Position numbers and translations under genes: made by a program. DNA of 64,000 bases from Actinomadura syzygii (lineage in GTDB: Bacteria; Actinomycetota; Actinomycetes; Streptosporangiales; Streptosporangiaceae), in contig NZ_VSFF01000001.1 in the NCBI RefSeq assembly GCF_008085905.1, positions 795,009 through 859,008 of the forward strand, written 5' to 3'. Of the stretch, positions 7,835-15,047 are shown in pieces. Numbering within the stretch: the first letter of the stretch is position 1; every line of letters begins with the position of its first letter. Under the pieces are notes generated by a model. That model was not told the DNA's origin. It did not search any database and saw only the letters and a program-made list of their open reading frames with translations.

Positions 7835-8671
7835 GGTCCAAGTGCCCGCCGCCGCAGTTTCGGTGACGTAGTCCTCGAACCTGCGGGGCGGGCGTCCGAG
7901 GGCCTTCTCGACGCCGTCCGAGACGGCGGCCGCGCCACCGTCCCGGACGGACGTGAGCAGGCCCGCGAGCAGTTGCGCGGCGTTCGCCGGGAGACCCGCC
8001 GCGACCTGCTGCTCGACGAACGCCTCCGGCGTGACGTCGACATACCGGACGTCGCGCCCGGTGGCCCGGCCGATGAGGTCGGCGGCCTCGCCGAAGCCGA
8101 TCGCGCGCGGTCCGGTGAGGTCGTAGACCTGCCCGGCGTGCCGGTCGGCGCCGGTCAGCGCGGACACGGCGACGTCCGCGATGTCCACGGCGTCGACGAA
8201 CGGTGTGCGGCCGTCGCCGGTCGGCAGCGCCAGCTCCCCGCCGAGCACGCCCGGCAGGAAGAACGCCTCGCTGAAGTTCTGCGAGAACCAGGTGGGGCGG
8301 ACGATCGTCCAGTCGGCGCCGGTGGCGCGCACGGCCTCTTCGGCGTCCCCGAGCGGGCCTCCCGCCTCACTCGCGAGGGGCGCGGACAGCATCACCAGCC
8401 GCCGGACGCCCGCCGCGCCCGCCGCCGCCACGAACCTCGGGACGCGCCCGCGCGTGTCCGGGTCACCGCCCGGATAGGGGTTCGGCTCCACGACGTAGAC
8501 GGCCTCGACGCCGTCCAGGGCGGCTGGCCAGGTGCCGGGGTCGGCCAGATCGAAGGGGACGTCGCCGGACGTCCGGGACGCTATGCGCACGGTCCGGCCG
8601 TCCGCGCGGAGGCGGTCGGCGACGCGGCGGCCGGTCTTGCCGGTGCCGCCGAGGACGAGATAGGTGTTCAT
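7832..8671 (-). CDS. NmrA-like NAD(P)-binding reductase (atypical SDR)
   Basis: This 279-residue atypical short-chain dehydrogenase has the glycine-rich dinucleotide motif at the N terminus (YLVLGGTGKTGRRVADRL) and an Arg at position 32-33 (RIASRTSG), which favours NADP(H). There is no YxxxK pair, as is common in NmrA/HSCARG-like and NAD(P)H:quinone reductase 2-like proteins. It may act as a quinone reductase or a redox sensor. The upstream region carries a 29-nt element that is repeated in front of the AraC-type regulator 1.8 kb away, so that regulator probably controls it. TetR is the previous gene on the same strand (79-nt gap). Confidence 0.85.
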   Translation of the reverse strand: MNTYLVLGGTGKTGRRVADRLRADGRTVRIASRTSGDVPFDLADPGTWPAALDGVEAVYVVEPNPYPGGDPDTRGRVPRFVAAAGAAGVRRLVMLSAPLASEAGGPLGDAEEAVRATGADWTIVRPTWFSQNFSEAFFLPGVLGGELALPTGDGRTPFVDAVDIADVAVSALTGADRHAGQVYDLTGPRAIGFGEAADLIGRATGRDVRYVDVTPEAFVEQQVAAGLPANAAQLLAGLLTSVRDGGAAAVSDGVEKALGRPPRRFEDYVTETAAAGTWT

Positions 8672-8715
8672 GCCGTCCAGCGAACCGCCGATCCGCCGGA
8701 CGATACATGGGAGAT

Positions 8716-8744
8716 CGTCGCAAAGGCATTTGCGATCGTCCAGC
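8716..8744. promoter_or_regulatory. Candidate AraC-regulator box upstream of the NmrA-like gene
   Basis: The 29-nt element matches 24 positions of the element at 10496-10523 when one gap is allowed; the shared core is CATTTG-GATCGTC-AGC. GATCGTC occurs as direct repeats at 8713-8719 and 8734-8740, 21 bp apart, which is two helical turns and fits an AraC monomer's two HTHs. CGCAAA/TTTGCG (8719-8724/8729-8734) forms a dyad. On the minus strand a -10 TATCGT (8700-8705) lies just downstream. Confidence 0.6.
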
Positions 8745-8750
8745 AGGAGG

Positions 8751-9377
8751 CTAGGGCACCGGTTGCGGAGGCGTGGCGGTGAGCGCGTCCCAGGCGGCCA
8801 TCGCGCAGGTGATGACCTCTTCCAGTTCGGCGCCGGTGGCGCCGTCGCGGGCCTGCACGGACATGCCCTGCACCACGGTCGTGTAGTAGCGGGCGACGGC
8901 GTCGAGACGGGCGGGCGGCGCGTCGATGTCGCCGTCGCGGACGCCCTGCGCGAGGCGGTCCCTGACGGCGGCGAGTTGGCCGCGCCGGATGTCGGCCAGG
9001 AACTCCCGGACGTCGTGGTTCTCCACGGCGCCGGTGGGCGAGGCGAGGATGAGCATGCAGTAGTGCGGCGCGTCGGAACGGGTGATCTGGTCGGCGGTGG
9101 CGCGCAGCATGGCGTGGATCGCGGCGCGCGTGGACGGATGCTCGCTCAGCGCGCTCCGCGGCGGCCCGCCCGAGGTGGTGCCGTAGAGCAGCATGACCTT
9201 GCGGAACAGCTCCTGCTTGCTGCCGAAGCAGGCGTAGATGCTGGCCGAGGCGATGCCCATCGCCTGAGCCAGGTCGCTGAGCGAGGTGCCCTCGTAGCCG
9301 TGTTCCCAGAACACGTCCAGCGCCTGGCGCAGGGCGGTGTCCGGGTCGAATGTGCGCGGCCTGCCGCGAGCGGCCAT
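8751..9377 (-). CDS. TetR-family transcriptional repressor
   Basis: The 208-residue protein has a TetR DNA-binding domain at about 6-55 (GRPRTFDPDTALRQALDVFW, then LSDLAQAMGIASASIYACFG with helix-turn-helix and the YxxFxSK-like YACFGSKQELF). An all-helical ligand domain follows. ATG 9377 is preferred to the TTG at 9413 because GGAGG lies 8 nt before it. The divergent gene is a quinone oxidoreductase, and inverted half-sites in the shared gap overlap both promoters. It most likely represses itself and the oxidoreductase until a quinone-like ligand binds. Confidence 0.9.
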   Translation of the reverse strand: MAARGRPRTFDPDTALRQALDVFWEHGYEGTSLSDLAQAMGIASASIYACFGSKQELFRKVMLLYGTTSGGPPRSALSEHPSTRAAIHAMLRATADQITRSDAPHYCMLILASPTGAVENHDVREFLADIRRGQLAAVRDRLAQGVRDGDIDAPPARLDAVARYYTTVVQGMSVQARDGATGAELEEVITCAMAAWDALTATPPQPVP

Positions 9378-9394
9378 CGGGCGTCCCTCCGAAC

Positions 9395-9472
9395 TTGTTT
9401 GTCGATCGCTCAATTTTACCTTGACCTGCGCCGAAGTGCCCTGTTACGTTTTTTTGGTCGTTCGACAAACAA
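9395..9472. promoter_or_regulatory. Paired TetR operator half-sites in divergent promoter region
   Basis: TTGTTTGTCGATCG (9395-9408) recurs inverted at 9459-9472 with one mismatch (CGTTCGACAAACAA). Between them lie TTGACC (9421-9426) and TTACGT for the rightward promoter. On the minus strand TAAAAT (9412-9417) can serve as the tetR -10. The placement fits repression of both the TetR gene and the quinone reductase. Confidence 0.7.
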
Positions 9473-9488
9473 ATGAGAGTCGGTCCTC

Positions 9489-10487
9489 ATGAGCATCCCC
9501 TCCACCATGCGCGCACTGCGGCAGACGTCGCTGGACGGCCCGCGAGACCTGCGCCTGGTCACCGACGCGCCGGTGCCGAGCCCGGGGCCGGGCGAAGTCC
9601 TGATCCGCGTCACCGCCGCCGGAGTCAACTTCGTTGACATCTCGCAGTCCCGGGGCACGTTCGCGAACGGTCCGCGGCCGCCCTATCTCGCGGGCATCGA
9701 GGGCGCGGGCGAGGTCGTCGCCGTCGGCGAAGGGGTCACCGGCCTGGAGCCCGGCGCCCACGTCATCGGCGTCGGCGTCCAGGGCGGCGCGTTCGCCGAG
9801 TACATGCCGCTGTTCGCGGCCGGAGCCGTCCCGGTGCCGCCGGGCTGGACCGACGAGCAGGCTCTCGGCCTGGTCGTGAACCTGCCGACCGCGCTCGCCG
9901 CGCTCAGGCCGCTGGGCGGCGTCGCCGAGGGGCGGGCCGTGCTGATCCACGCCGCGGCAGGCGGCACCGGCCAGGCCGCCGTGAAGATGGCCAAGCACTA
10001 CGGCGCGACGGTGATCGCCACCGCTTCGCCGGACAAGCACGAGGTGGTGCGGGCTCTGGGCGCCGACCACGTCCTCGACTCCCGTGGCGGCGACATCGCC
10101 GCCGAGGTCCTCGCGCTGACCGATGGCGCGGGCGTCGACCTGACCCTGGAGTCCGTGGGCGGCGCCGCGTTCGACGCCAGCCTCGCGGCGACCAAGCGCG
10201 TCACCGGCCGGGTCGTGGTCTTCGGCCTGGCCGGCGGCGAGGCCGCGATCAGCAACTGGGACCTGGTCTACAAGCACCAGGTCCAGATCATCGGCCTGAA
10301 CATCGGCGCCCTGATCCAGGCCGTGCCGCAGGTCTTCGGCGAGGTCATGGAAGAGCTGTTCGAGCTCTTCGGCGCCGGAGTCCTCGGCCCCGGCGAGCCC
10401 ACCGCCCACGATCTGGCGGAAGGCCCCAAGGTGCTCGCGGAGCTCGAAGCCCGTTCCACGGTCGGCAAGCTGGCCCTGCTTCCCTGA
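9489..10487 (+). CDS. NADPH:quinone oxidoreductase (zeta-crystallin-like MDR)
   Basis: The 332-residue enzyme has an N-terminal GroES-like domain with VNFVDISQSRG and GIEGAGEVVAVG, the dinucleotide motif IHAAAGGTGQAAVKMAKHYG, and a C-terminal VGKLALLP. It lacks structural and catalytic zinc ligands, as is normal for QOR proteins, which reduce quinones or enones with NADPH in the cytoplasm. Its gap from the TetR gene contains a paired operator. A helical C-terminal insertion (EVMEELFELFGAGVLGPGEP) is common in actinobacterial members. The start has only a weak GAGAG upstream, but no better one exists. Confidence 0.88.
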   Translation: MSIPSTMRALRQTSLDGPRDLRLVTDAPVPSPGPGEVLIRVTAAGVNFVDISQSRGTFANGPRPPYLAGIEGAGEVVAVGEGVTGLEPGAHVIGVGVQGGAFAEYMPLFAAGAVPVPPGWTDEQALGLVVNLPTALAALRPLGGVAEGRAVLIHAAAGGTGQAAVKMAKHYGATVIATASPDKHEVVRALGADHVLDSRGGDIAAEVLALTDGAGVDLTLESVGGAAFDASLAATKRVTGRVVVFGLAGGEAAISNWDLVYKHQVQIIGLNIGALIQAVPQVFGEVMEELFELFGAGVLGPGEPTAHDLAEGPKVLAELEARSTVGKLALLP

Positions 10488-10495
10488 GCGGACCC

Positions 10496-10525
10496 CGTCG
10501 AAAACCATTTGTGATCGTCTAGCGT
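10496..10525 (+). promoter_or_regulatory. Candidate AraC autoregulatory box overlapping a leaderless promoter
   Basis: The 28-nt element 10496-10523 matches the element at 8716-8744 at 24 positions with one gap. A -10 TAGCGT (10520-10525) overlaps its end and lies 7 nt before the GTG at 10533. A protein bound here would therefore control its own leaderless transcript. Confidence 0.6.
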
Positions 10526-10532
10526 GGGACGG

Positions 10533-11468
10533 GTGGACGTCCTCACCGACCTGCTGCACCGCGCGCGGGCCGGGAACGCGCTGGTCAAGCAGCTCATCCA
10601 GAGTCCGCCGTGGGCGATGGCGTTCGCGGACGTCCCGCCGCTGACGGTCACCGCGACGCTCGGCGGCTTGGCCTGGCTCCGCTCGCACGAGCCCGGCGCC
10701 GCGCCCGTCCGGCTCGCGGCGGGCGACATCGCGCTGGTCAGCGGGACGCGCGGCTACACGATCGGCGACGACCCGGCCACCCCGCCGCTGATGCTGGTGG
10801 AGGCGGACGGCAAGCGCCGCCTCGGCGGCGACCCGGCGGCCTGCGACCTGCCCATCGGGCCCCGCACCTACGGCGACGGGCTGCCCGGCGCGACGGTCAT
10901 GCTCCGCGGTGTCTACGACCTGCGCGGCGACGCCGCCGGACGGCTGCTCGCCATGCTGCCGCCGCTCGCCGTCGTGCCCGCCGGGCCCCGCACCCGCGCC
11001 GCGCTGGACATGCTCGCCGCCGAGACCTCGCGCGACGAGCCGGGGCAGGACGCCGTCCTCGGGCGGCTGCTCGACCTCGTCCTCGTGCTGGCGCTGCGGG
11101 CCTGGTGCGCCCGGCCGGAGAACGCGCCCGCCTGGTACCGGGCGCTCGCCGACCCCGCGATCGGCGGCGCGCTGCGCGTCCTGCACGACAACCCGGCGCG
11201 GCGCTGGACGGTCGCCGCGCTCGCGGCCGAGGCCGGGATGTCCCGCGCCGGGTTCGCGGCGCGGTTCACCGGCCTCGTCGGCGAGCCGCCGCTCACCTAC
11301 CTGACCGCCTGGCGGATGAGCCTCGGCGCCGACCTGCTCCGCGACACCGACGCGACCGTCGCCGCCGTCGCCCGCCAGGTCGGCTACGCCGACCCGTTCG
11401 CGTTCAGCGTCGCGTTCAAGCGCGCCCGCGGCCTCAGCCCCTCGGAATGGCGCCGCCGGACCCGCTGA
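10533..11468 (+). CDS. AraC-family transcriptional regulator with cupin-6 domain
   Basis: This 311-residue protein has an N-terminal AraC-binding-like cupin (about 1-180) and a C-terminal pair of AraC helix-turn-helices (about 205-308). The second HTH shows VAAVARQVGYADPFAFSVAFKRARGLSPSEWR, here broken after position 20 only for description: VAAVARQVGYADPFAFSVAF then KRARG. Starts at GTG 10524 and 10533 are both possible. 10533 gives the usual MDVLTDLL family start and sits 7 nt after TAGCGT. Members of this type commonly regulate nearby short-chain or NmrA-like reductases. The matching boxes here and before the NmrA-like gene support that. No ligand can be named. Confidence 0.9.
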   Translation: MDVLTDLLHRARAGNALVKQLIQSPPWAMAFADVPPLTVTATLGGLAWLRSHEPGAAPVRLAAGDIALVSGTRGYTIGDDPATPPLMLVEADGKRRLGGDPAACDLPIGPRTYGDGLPGATVMLRGVYDLRGDAAGRLLAMLPPLAVVPAGPRTRAALDMLAAETSRDEPGQDAVLGRLLDLVLVLALRAWCARPENAPAWYRALADPAIGGALRVLHDNPARRWTVAALAAEAGMSRAGFAARFTGLVGEPPLTYLTAWRMSLGADLLRDTDATVAAVARQVGYADPFAFSVAFKRARGLSPSEWRRRTR

Positions 11469-11528
11469 CCGGCGCGGCGGCGCGTCCCCGGTGCGACGCC
11501 CGGGGCCGCGGGCGGGCAGGATGTGAGG

Positions 11529-11939
11529 GTGAACGAACTCGAAGAAGGCACCCGGCTCACTCTGGACTTCGACAAGCTCGCGGGCGTCGCGGCGACCGGG
11601 GCGCGGGTCGTCCCCGTCGTGCTGCAGGACGCGGCGAGCGGCGACGTCCTGTTCATCGGCTACGCCAACGACCAGGCACTCAAGGCGACGCTGGACGAGC
11701 GCATCGCCGTGCTGTGGTCGACGTCCCGCAACGAGCTGTGGCGCAAGGGCGCGACGTCGGGGGACGTCCTCGCGCTGGTCGACGTCCGCGTGAACTGCGA
11801 GCAGAACTCGCTGCTCTACCTCGTCAACCGGACGACCGGCGGCGCCTGCCACACGACGCTGCCGTCCGGGGAGGCGCGTCCGACCTGCTACTACCGCTCC
11901 GTGACGGACACCGGGACGCTCGGGTTCGTAGAGCTCTAG
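11529..11939 (+). CDS. Phosphoribosyl-AMP cyclohydrolase-like protein (HisI family) with altered metal motif
   Basis: The protein of about 136 residues has a clear HisI fold (VVPVVLQDAASGDVLFIGYA, LWSTSRNELWRKGATSGDVL). HisI hydrolyses phosphoribosyl-AMP in histidine synthesis using Zn and Mg. Here the Mg-binding D-C-D-x-D motif reads N-C-E-Q-N. The last two zinc cysteines (ACHT, TCYY) are 13 apart instead of the usual 7. All three Cys are retained, so zinc binding may persist while the usual catalysis may not. No other his gene is near. GTG 11523 or 11529 could be the start. I read it as a diverged paralog rather than the housekeeping enzyme. Confidence 0.75.
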   Translation: MNELEEGTRLTLDFDKLAGVAATGARVVPVVLQDAASGDVLFIGYANDQALKATLDERIAVLWSTSRNELWRKGATSGDVLALVDVRVNCEQNSLLYLVNRTTGGACHTTLPSGEARPTCYYRSVTDTGTLGFVEL

Positions 11940-12007
11940 GTCCCCGCTCGAACGATCCGCGCATGACGGACGTGTCCAGCGGATATGGGTCCGGATGAGG
12001 AGGGGCC

Positions 12008-12970
12008 ATGGAACCTGAGCGGAGCGCATGGCCGCGGCTGCGCGTCGACGACTGGCGCGACACCCGCGACACGCTGCACATGTGGACGCAGATCGTCGGC
12101 AAGGTCAGGCTCGTGCACGCGCCGCTGGTGAACCACTGGTGGCAGGTGACGCTGTACGTGAGCCCGCGCGGGCTGACCACGTCGGCCGTCCCGTACGGCG
12201 CGGGGGCGTTCGACGTCGAGTTCGACTTCATCGAGCACCGGTTGCAGATTCGGGCGAGCGACGGCGGCGTCCGCGGGTTCGACCTGGCGCCGATGCCGGT
12301 CGCGGAGTTCTACGACCGGACGATGCGCGCCTTGGCCGAACTCGGGATCGAGACCTCGATCCAGGCGCGTCCGAACGAGGTCGACCCGGCGATCCCGTTC
12401 GCCGAGGACGACCGGCACGCCGCCTACGACCCGGCCGCCGCCCACCTGTTCTGGCGGCAACTGCTCCAGGCGGCGCGGGTGATGGGCGAGTTCAGGTCCC
12501 GGTTCGTCGGCAAGGTCAGCCCGGTGCACTTCTTCTGGGGCGCGATGGACCTCGCCTGCACGCGGTTCTCCGGACGCGAGGCGCCCGTCCACCCCGGCGG
12601 CGCGCCGAACTGCGGCGACTGGGTGATGGAGGAGGGCTACTCCAAGGAGCTGAACAGCTGCGGGTTCTGGCCGGGCGGCGGCGACGAGGGCGCGTTCTAC
12701 GCCTACGCCTACCCCGAGCCGGACGGGTTCGCCGACCGTCCGGTGGGGCCGTCCGCCGCGTTCTACAGCCGGGAGAACGGCCAGTTCCTGCTGCCCTACG
12801 AGGCGGTGCGGACCGACCCCGACCCCGACCGGGCGCTGCTCGAATTCCTCCAGGGCACCTACGAGGCGGCGGCGGACCTCGCGCACTGGGACCGGCCCGC
12901 GCTGGAGGCCGACCCGGCACGCTGGGCCGACAGGACCCTGCATGCCGGGCCGGGAGAACAGGGCGGCTAG
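12008..12970 (+). CDS. DUF5996 family protein
   Basis: This 320-residue soluble protein has strongly conserved aromatic stretches (LVNHWWQVTLYVSPRGL, FWRQLLQAARVMGEF, VSPVHFFWGAMDLACTRFSG, APVHPGG, FYAYAYPEP), as found in the widespread but uncharacterised DUF5996 family. No signal peptide or membrane segment is visible. The start at ATG 12008 is supported by AGGAGGGG 4-5 nt before it. The last 4 nt overlap the stop of the opposing membrane protein. Function is unknown. Conserved His, Trp and Cys residues could indicate an enzyme, but this is not established. Confidence 0.8.
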   Translation: MEPERSAWPRLRVDDWRDTRDTLHMWTQIVGKVRLVHAPLVNHWWQVTLYVSPRGLTTSAVPYGAGAFDVEFDFIEHRLQIRASDGGVRGFDLAPMPVAEFYDRTMRALAELGIETSIQARPNEVDPAIPFAEDDRHAAYDPAAAHLFWRQLLQAARVMGEFRSRFVGKVSPVHFFWGAMDLACTRFSGREAPVHPGGAPNCGDWVMEEGYSKELNSCGFWPGGGDEGAFYAYAYPEPDGFADRPVGPSAAFYSRENGQFLLPYEAVRTDPDPDRALLEFLQGTYEAAADLAHWDRPALEADPARWADRTLHAGPGEQGG

Positions 12971-13677
12971 CCGAGGTCGATGTTGCCCTTGCCGGGGTTG
13001 ACCTTGGACGGCTCGTCGCCCTTGACGATGCCGTTGCCCTGGTTGCCGTTGCCCTGGTTGCCGTTGCCCTGGTTCCCGTTCGACGGGTTCTTCGTGTAGC
13101 CGGGTCCGCGCGACGGCGTCGGATGCGGCTTGTTCGGCTGCTTGGTCTTCTTCTTGAGCTGGCCGGGCGCGTTCGCCTTGCCGTGCTGCTTCTCCTTGAC
13201 GGACGGCGTCGGCGTCGGGGTGGGCGTCCACCGGGACGGCGGCGGGCTCGGCGTGTACCGGACGCGCGGCGACCGGTGGCCGTCGCGGTCGTAGTCGGAC
13301 GGGCTGGCCGGGGGCGTCGGGCTGTGCCCGGGGATCCGCCCGGTGATCGTCGCGTAGGCGGCGCCGCCGGTGAGGACGAGCGAGCCGCCGACGATCGCCA
13401 CGACCTTGATCGTCAGCAGTCGGCGCAGCGCGGCGGCGCGGGACTGGCGCGCTGGACGCGGCGCGGCCCGGAACGCGGCGACGGCCGCGTCCTCGCCCGC
13501 CAGCTCATCCGGCCGGGCGGGCGCGGCGGCGGCGGCGAGCAGCGCGTCCAGCGGGGCGTCCAGCGGGGCGGCGCCGGGGGACGGGCGGCCCGCGCGGCGC
13601 AGCAGCCGCTCTGCGGTCCGCCTGTCCAGGGGCCCGGCCCGCCCGTCGAGATGCCCGGCCTGGTGATGGTCGCTCAT
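12967..13677 (-). CDS. Single-pass membrane protein, probable sigma-factor partner (anti-sigma-like)
   Basis: The 236-residue protein has a cytoplasmic N-terminal part (about 1-85, with LDRRTAERLLRRAG and a helical LAGEDAAVAAFRAA), one membrane helix (about 88-111) and a Pro/Thr/Lys-rich external part. The external part ends in three GNQGN repeats. Its ATG overlaps the sigma factor's TGA (ATGA at 13674-13677), so the two are translationally coupled. By position and topology it is an anti-sigma factor, but it lacks the HxxxCxxC zinc motif of ZAS proteins. The same N-terminal pattern occurs beside other actinobacterial ECF genes as far as I remember. Anti-sigma activity is inference. Confidence 0.7.
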   Translation of the reverse strand: MSDHHQAGHLDGRAGPLDRRTAERLLRRAGRPSPGAAPLDAPLDALLAAAAAPARPDELAGEDAAVAAFRAAPRPARQSRAAALRRLLTIKVVAIVGGSLVLTGGAAYATITGRIPGHSPTPPASPSDYDRDGHRSPRVRYTPSPPPSRWTPTPTPTPSVKEKQHGKANAPGQLKKKTKQPNKPHPTPSRGPGYTKNPSNGNQGNGNQGNGNQGNGIVKGDEPSKVNPGKGNIDLG

Positions 13678-14396
13678 GACACCCCTTCAGCGCCCGGACC
13701 GCCGGTTTTGTCACTCTGGGCGAGGGGAACGCCGCCCGGCGCCGCCTCTCCCGACTCGTCCGGTGCCCCGGCTACCCTGCCGTCTCCCCCGTTGTCCGTC
13801 CCGCCGTCTCCCGTCCCGCCCGCCTGCTCTTCCCTCCCGGATGCGGACAGCCGTTCGGCGAGCCGCCGCAGCCCCCGGTACGACGCGGTCCGGACGGCGC
13901 CGGGACGCTTGCCGAGGACCTCGCCCGCCGACTTCGCGTCCAGCCCGACGACGACCCGGAGCATCACGGCCTCGGCCTGGTCGCGGGGCAGCTCGGCGAT
14001 CAGGCCCAGCGCGCCCTTCGTGGCGATGCCGTCCAGGGCGTCGACCTCGGTGTCGGCGTCGGCGGCCATCGTGAGCAGCTCCTCGACCGGCAGGTCCGAG
14101 CCGGGCCGCCGGGACCTGCGGCGCAGGTGGTCGAGCGCGCGGTGCCGGGTGATCGTCGCCGTCCAGCCGCGGAAGCCGTCCAGGTCGCCGCGGAAGGACG
14201 GCAGGTCGCGGGCGATCTGCAGCCACGCCTCGGAGGTCACGTCCTCGGCGTCCGCGCCGACGAGCGTGCCCGCGAAGCGGATCAGCCGGGGCTGGACGTC
14301 GCGGTAGAGCATGCGGAAGGACTCCTCGTCGCCGTCCTGCGCGGCCCGCAGGGCACGGCCGAGCTGCTCCTCGTCCGCCCGTTCCATCCGGGCCAT
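13674..14396 (-). CDS. ECF-type RNA polymerase sigma factor
   Basis: The 240-residue protein has sigma region 2 at about 25-95 (ESFRMLYRDVQPRLIRFAG, DAEDVTSEAWLQIARDL, FRGWTATITRHRALDHLRRR) and region 4 at about 145-195 (LIAELPRDQAEAVMLRVVV, KSAGEVLGKRPGAVRTASYR). A Gly/Asp-rich C-terminal tail of about 45 residues follows. It directs transcription in response to an unknown signal, probably released by the coupled membrane protein. Starts at 14396 and 14387 are both possible, and neither has a strong ribosome site. The frame upstream is a shadow. The divergent MatAB-like pair is a natural candidate for its regulon, but no promoter motif proves it. Confidence 0.88.
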   Translation of the reverse strand: MARMERADEEQLGRALRAAQDGDEESFRMLYRDVQPRLIRFAGTLVGADAEDVTSEAWLQIARDLPSFRGDLDGFRGWTATITRHRALDHLRRRSRRPGSDLPVEELLTMAADADTEVDALDGIATKGALGLIAELPRDQAEAVMLRVVVGLDAKSAGEVLGKRPGAVRTASYRGLRRLAERLSASGREEQAGGTGDGGTDNGGDGRVAGAPDESGEAAPGGVPLAQSDKTGGPGAEGVS

Positions 14397-14513
14397 TGTG
14401 CAGGGATTCCGGACGCGGTGTGACATGTACCCGGGTGTTCGCGCTGAAGCAGTGAGCCCCCACGGCCGGCCCCGTGGGCGGGCGCCCCTCCCGCACCGAA
14501 ACGATGGACGGCG

Positions 14514-15047
14514 ATGATCGGGAACGTCCCGCACGACCGCGACGAGCTGCTCGTCACCGGAATCCCGCCGGTCACCGGGCCGCTCACCCTGCCCCTCCCC
14601 GAGGCGGTCACCGAGCCGTCCGACGCGGGGACGACGACGCCCGTCGAGCCGGATGCGGTGTTCGTCGACGCGTCCGGCTGGCGCGCCCGGTTCGGACGGC
14701 GGCTCGGCCTCGCGGCCGGAGCCCTGCTGGTCGTGTTCCTCGGCGCGCTGGGCATCGGGATGGCGACCGGTCCGAGCGTGCCGCTGACGCCGTGGGGCGA
14801 GCCGTCCGCGCGGCCGAAGGTGCAGGTCAGCGAAACGGGAAGCCCGTCAGGGGGCCCGTCCGACCAGCGGACGGGAGCCCGCCCCGGGACGCCCCGCCCG
14901 ACGGACGACCCGGCCCCCGCCGCGCCGCCGCCCGCGCCGTCGGCGACCGGGCCCTCGGCGGTTCGGCCGTCCCCGTCGACCGCGGCGCGTCCCGGTAGGT
15001 CGCAGGCGTCCCCGCCCGCCTGGGGACGCAAGAAGAAGAAGCGTTGA
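14514..15047 (+). CDS. Single-pass membrane protein coupled to matB-like gene
   Basis: The 177-residue protein has an acidic cytoplasmic N terminus (about 1-60), one transmembrane helix (about 65-87, LGLAAGALLVVFLGALGIGM) and a Pro/Ser/Thr-rich external tail ending in KKKKR. Its TGA overlaps the TTG start of the next gene (TTGA at 15044-15047), so the two are translationally coupled. It occupies the position of matA in the Streptomyces matAB locus as I recall it, but I see no sequence feature that proves homology. A role in assembling or anchoring the polysaccharide synthase is inference. Confidence 0.7.
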   Translation: MIGNVPHDRDELLVTGIPPVTGPLTLPLPEAVTEPSDAGTTTPVEPDAVFVDASGWRARFGRRLGLAAGALLVVFLGALGIGMATGPSVPLTPWGEPSARPKVQVSETGSPSGGPSDQRTGARPGTPRPTDDPAPAAPPPAPSATGPSAVRPSPSTAARPGRSQASPPAWGRKKKKR

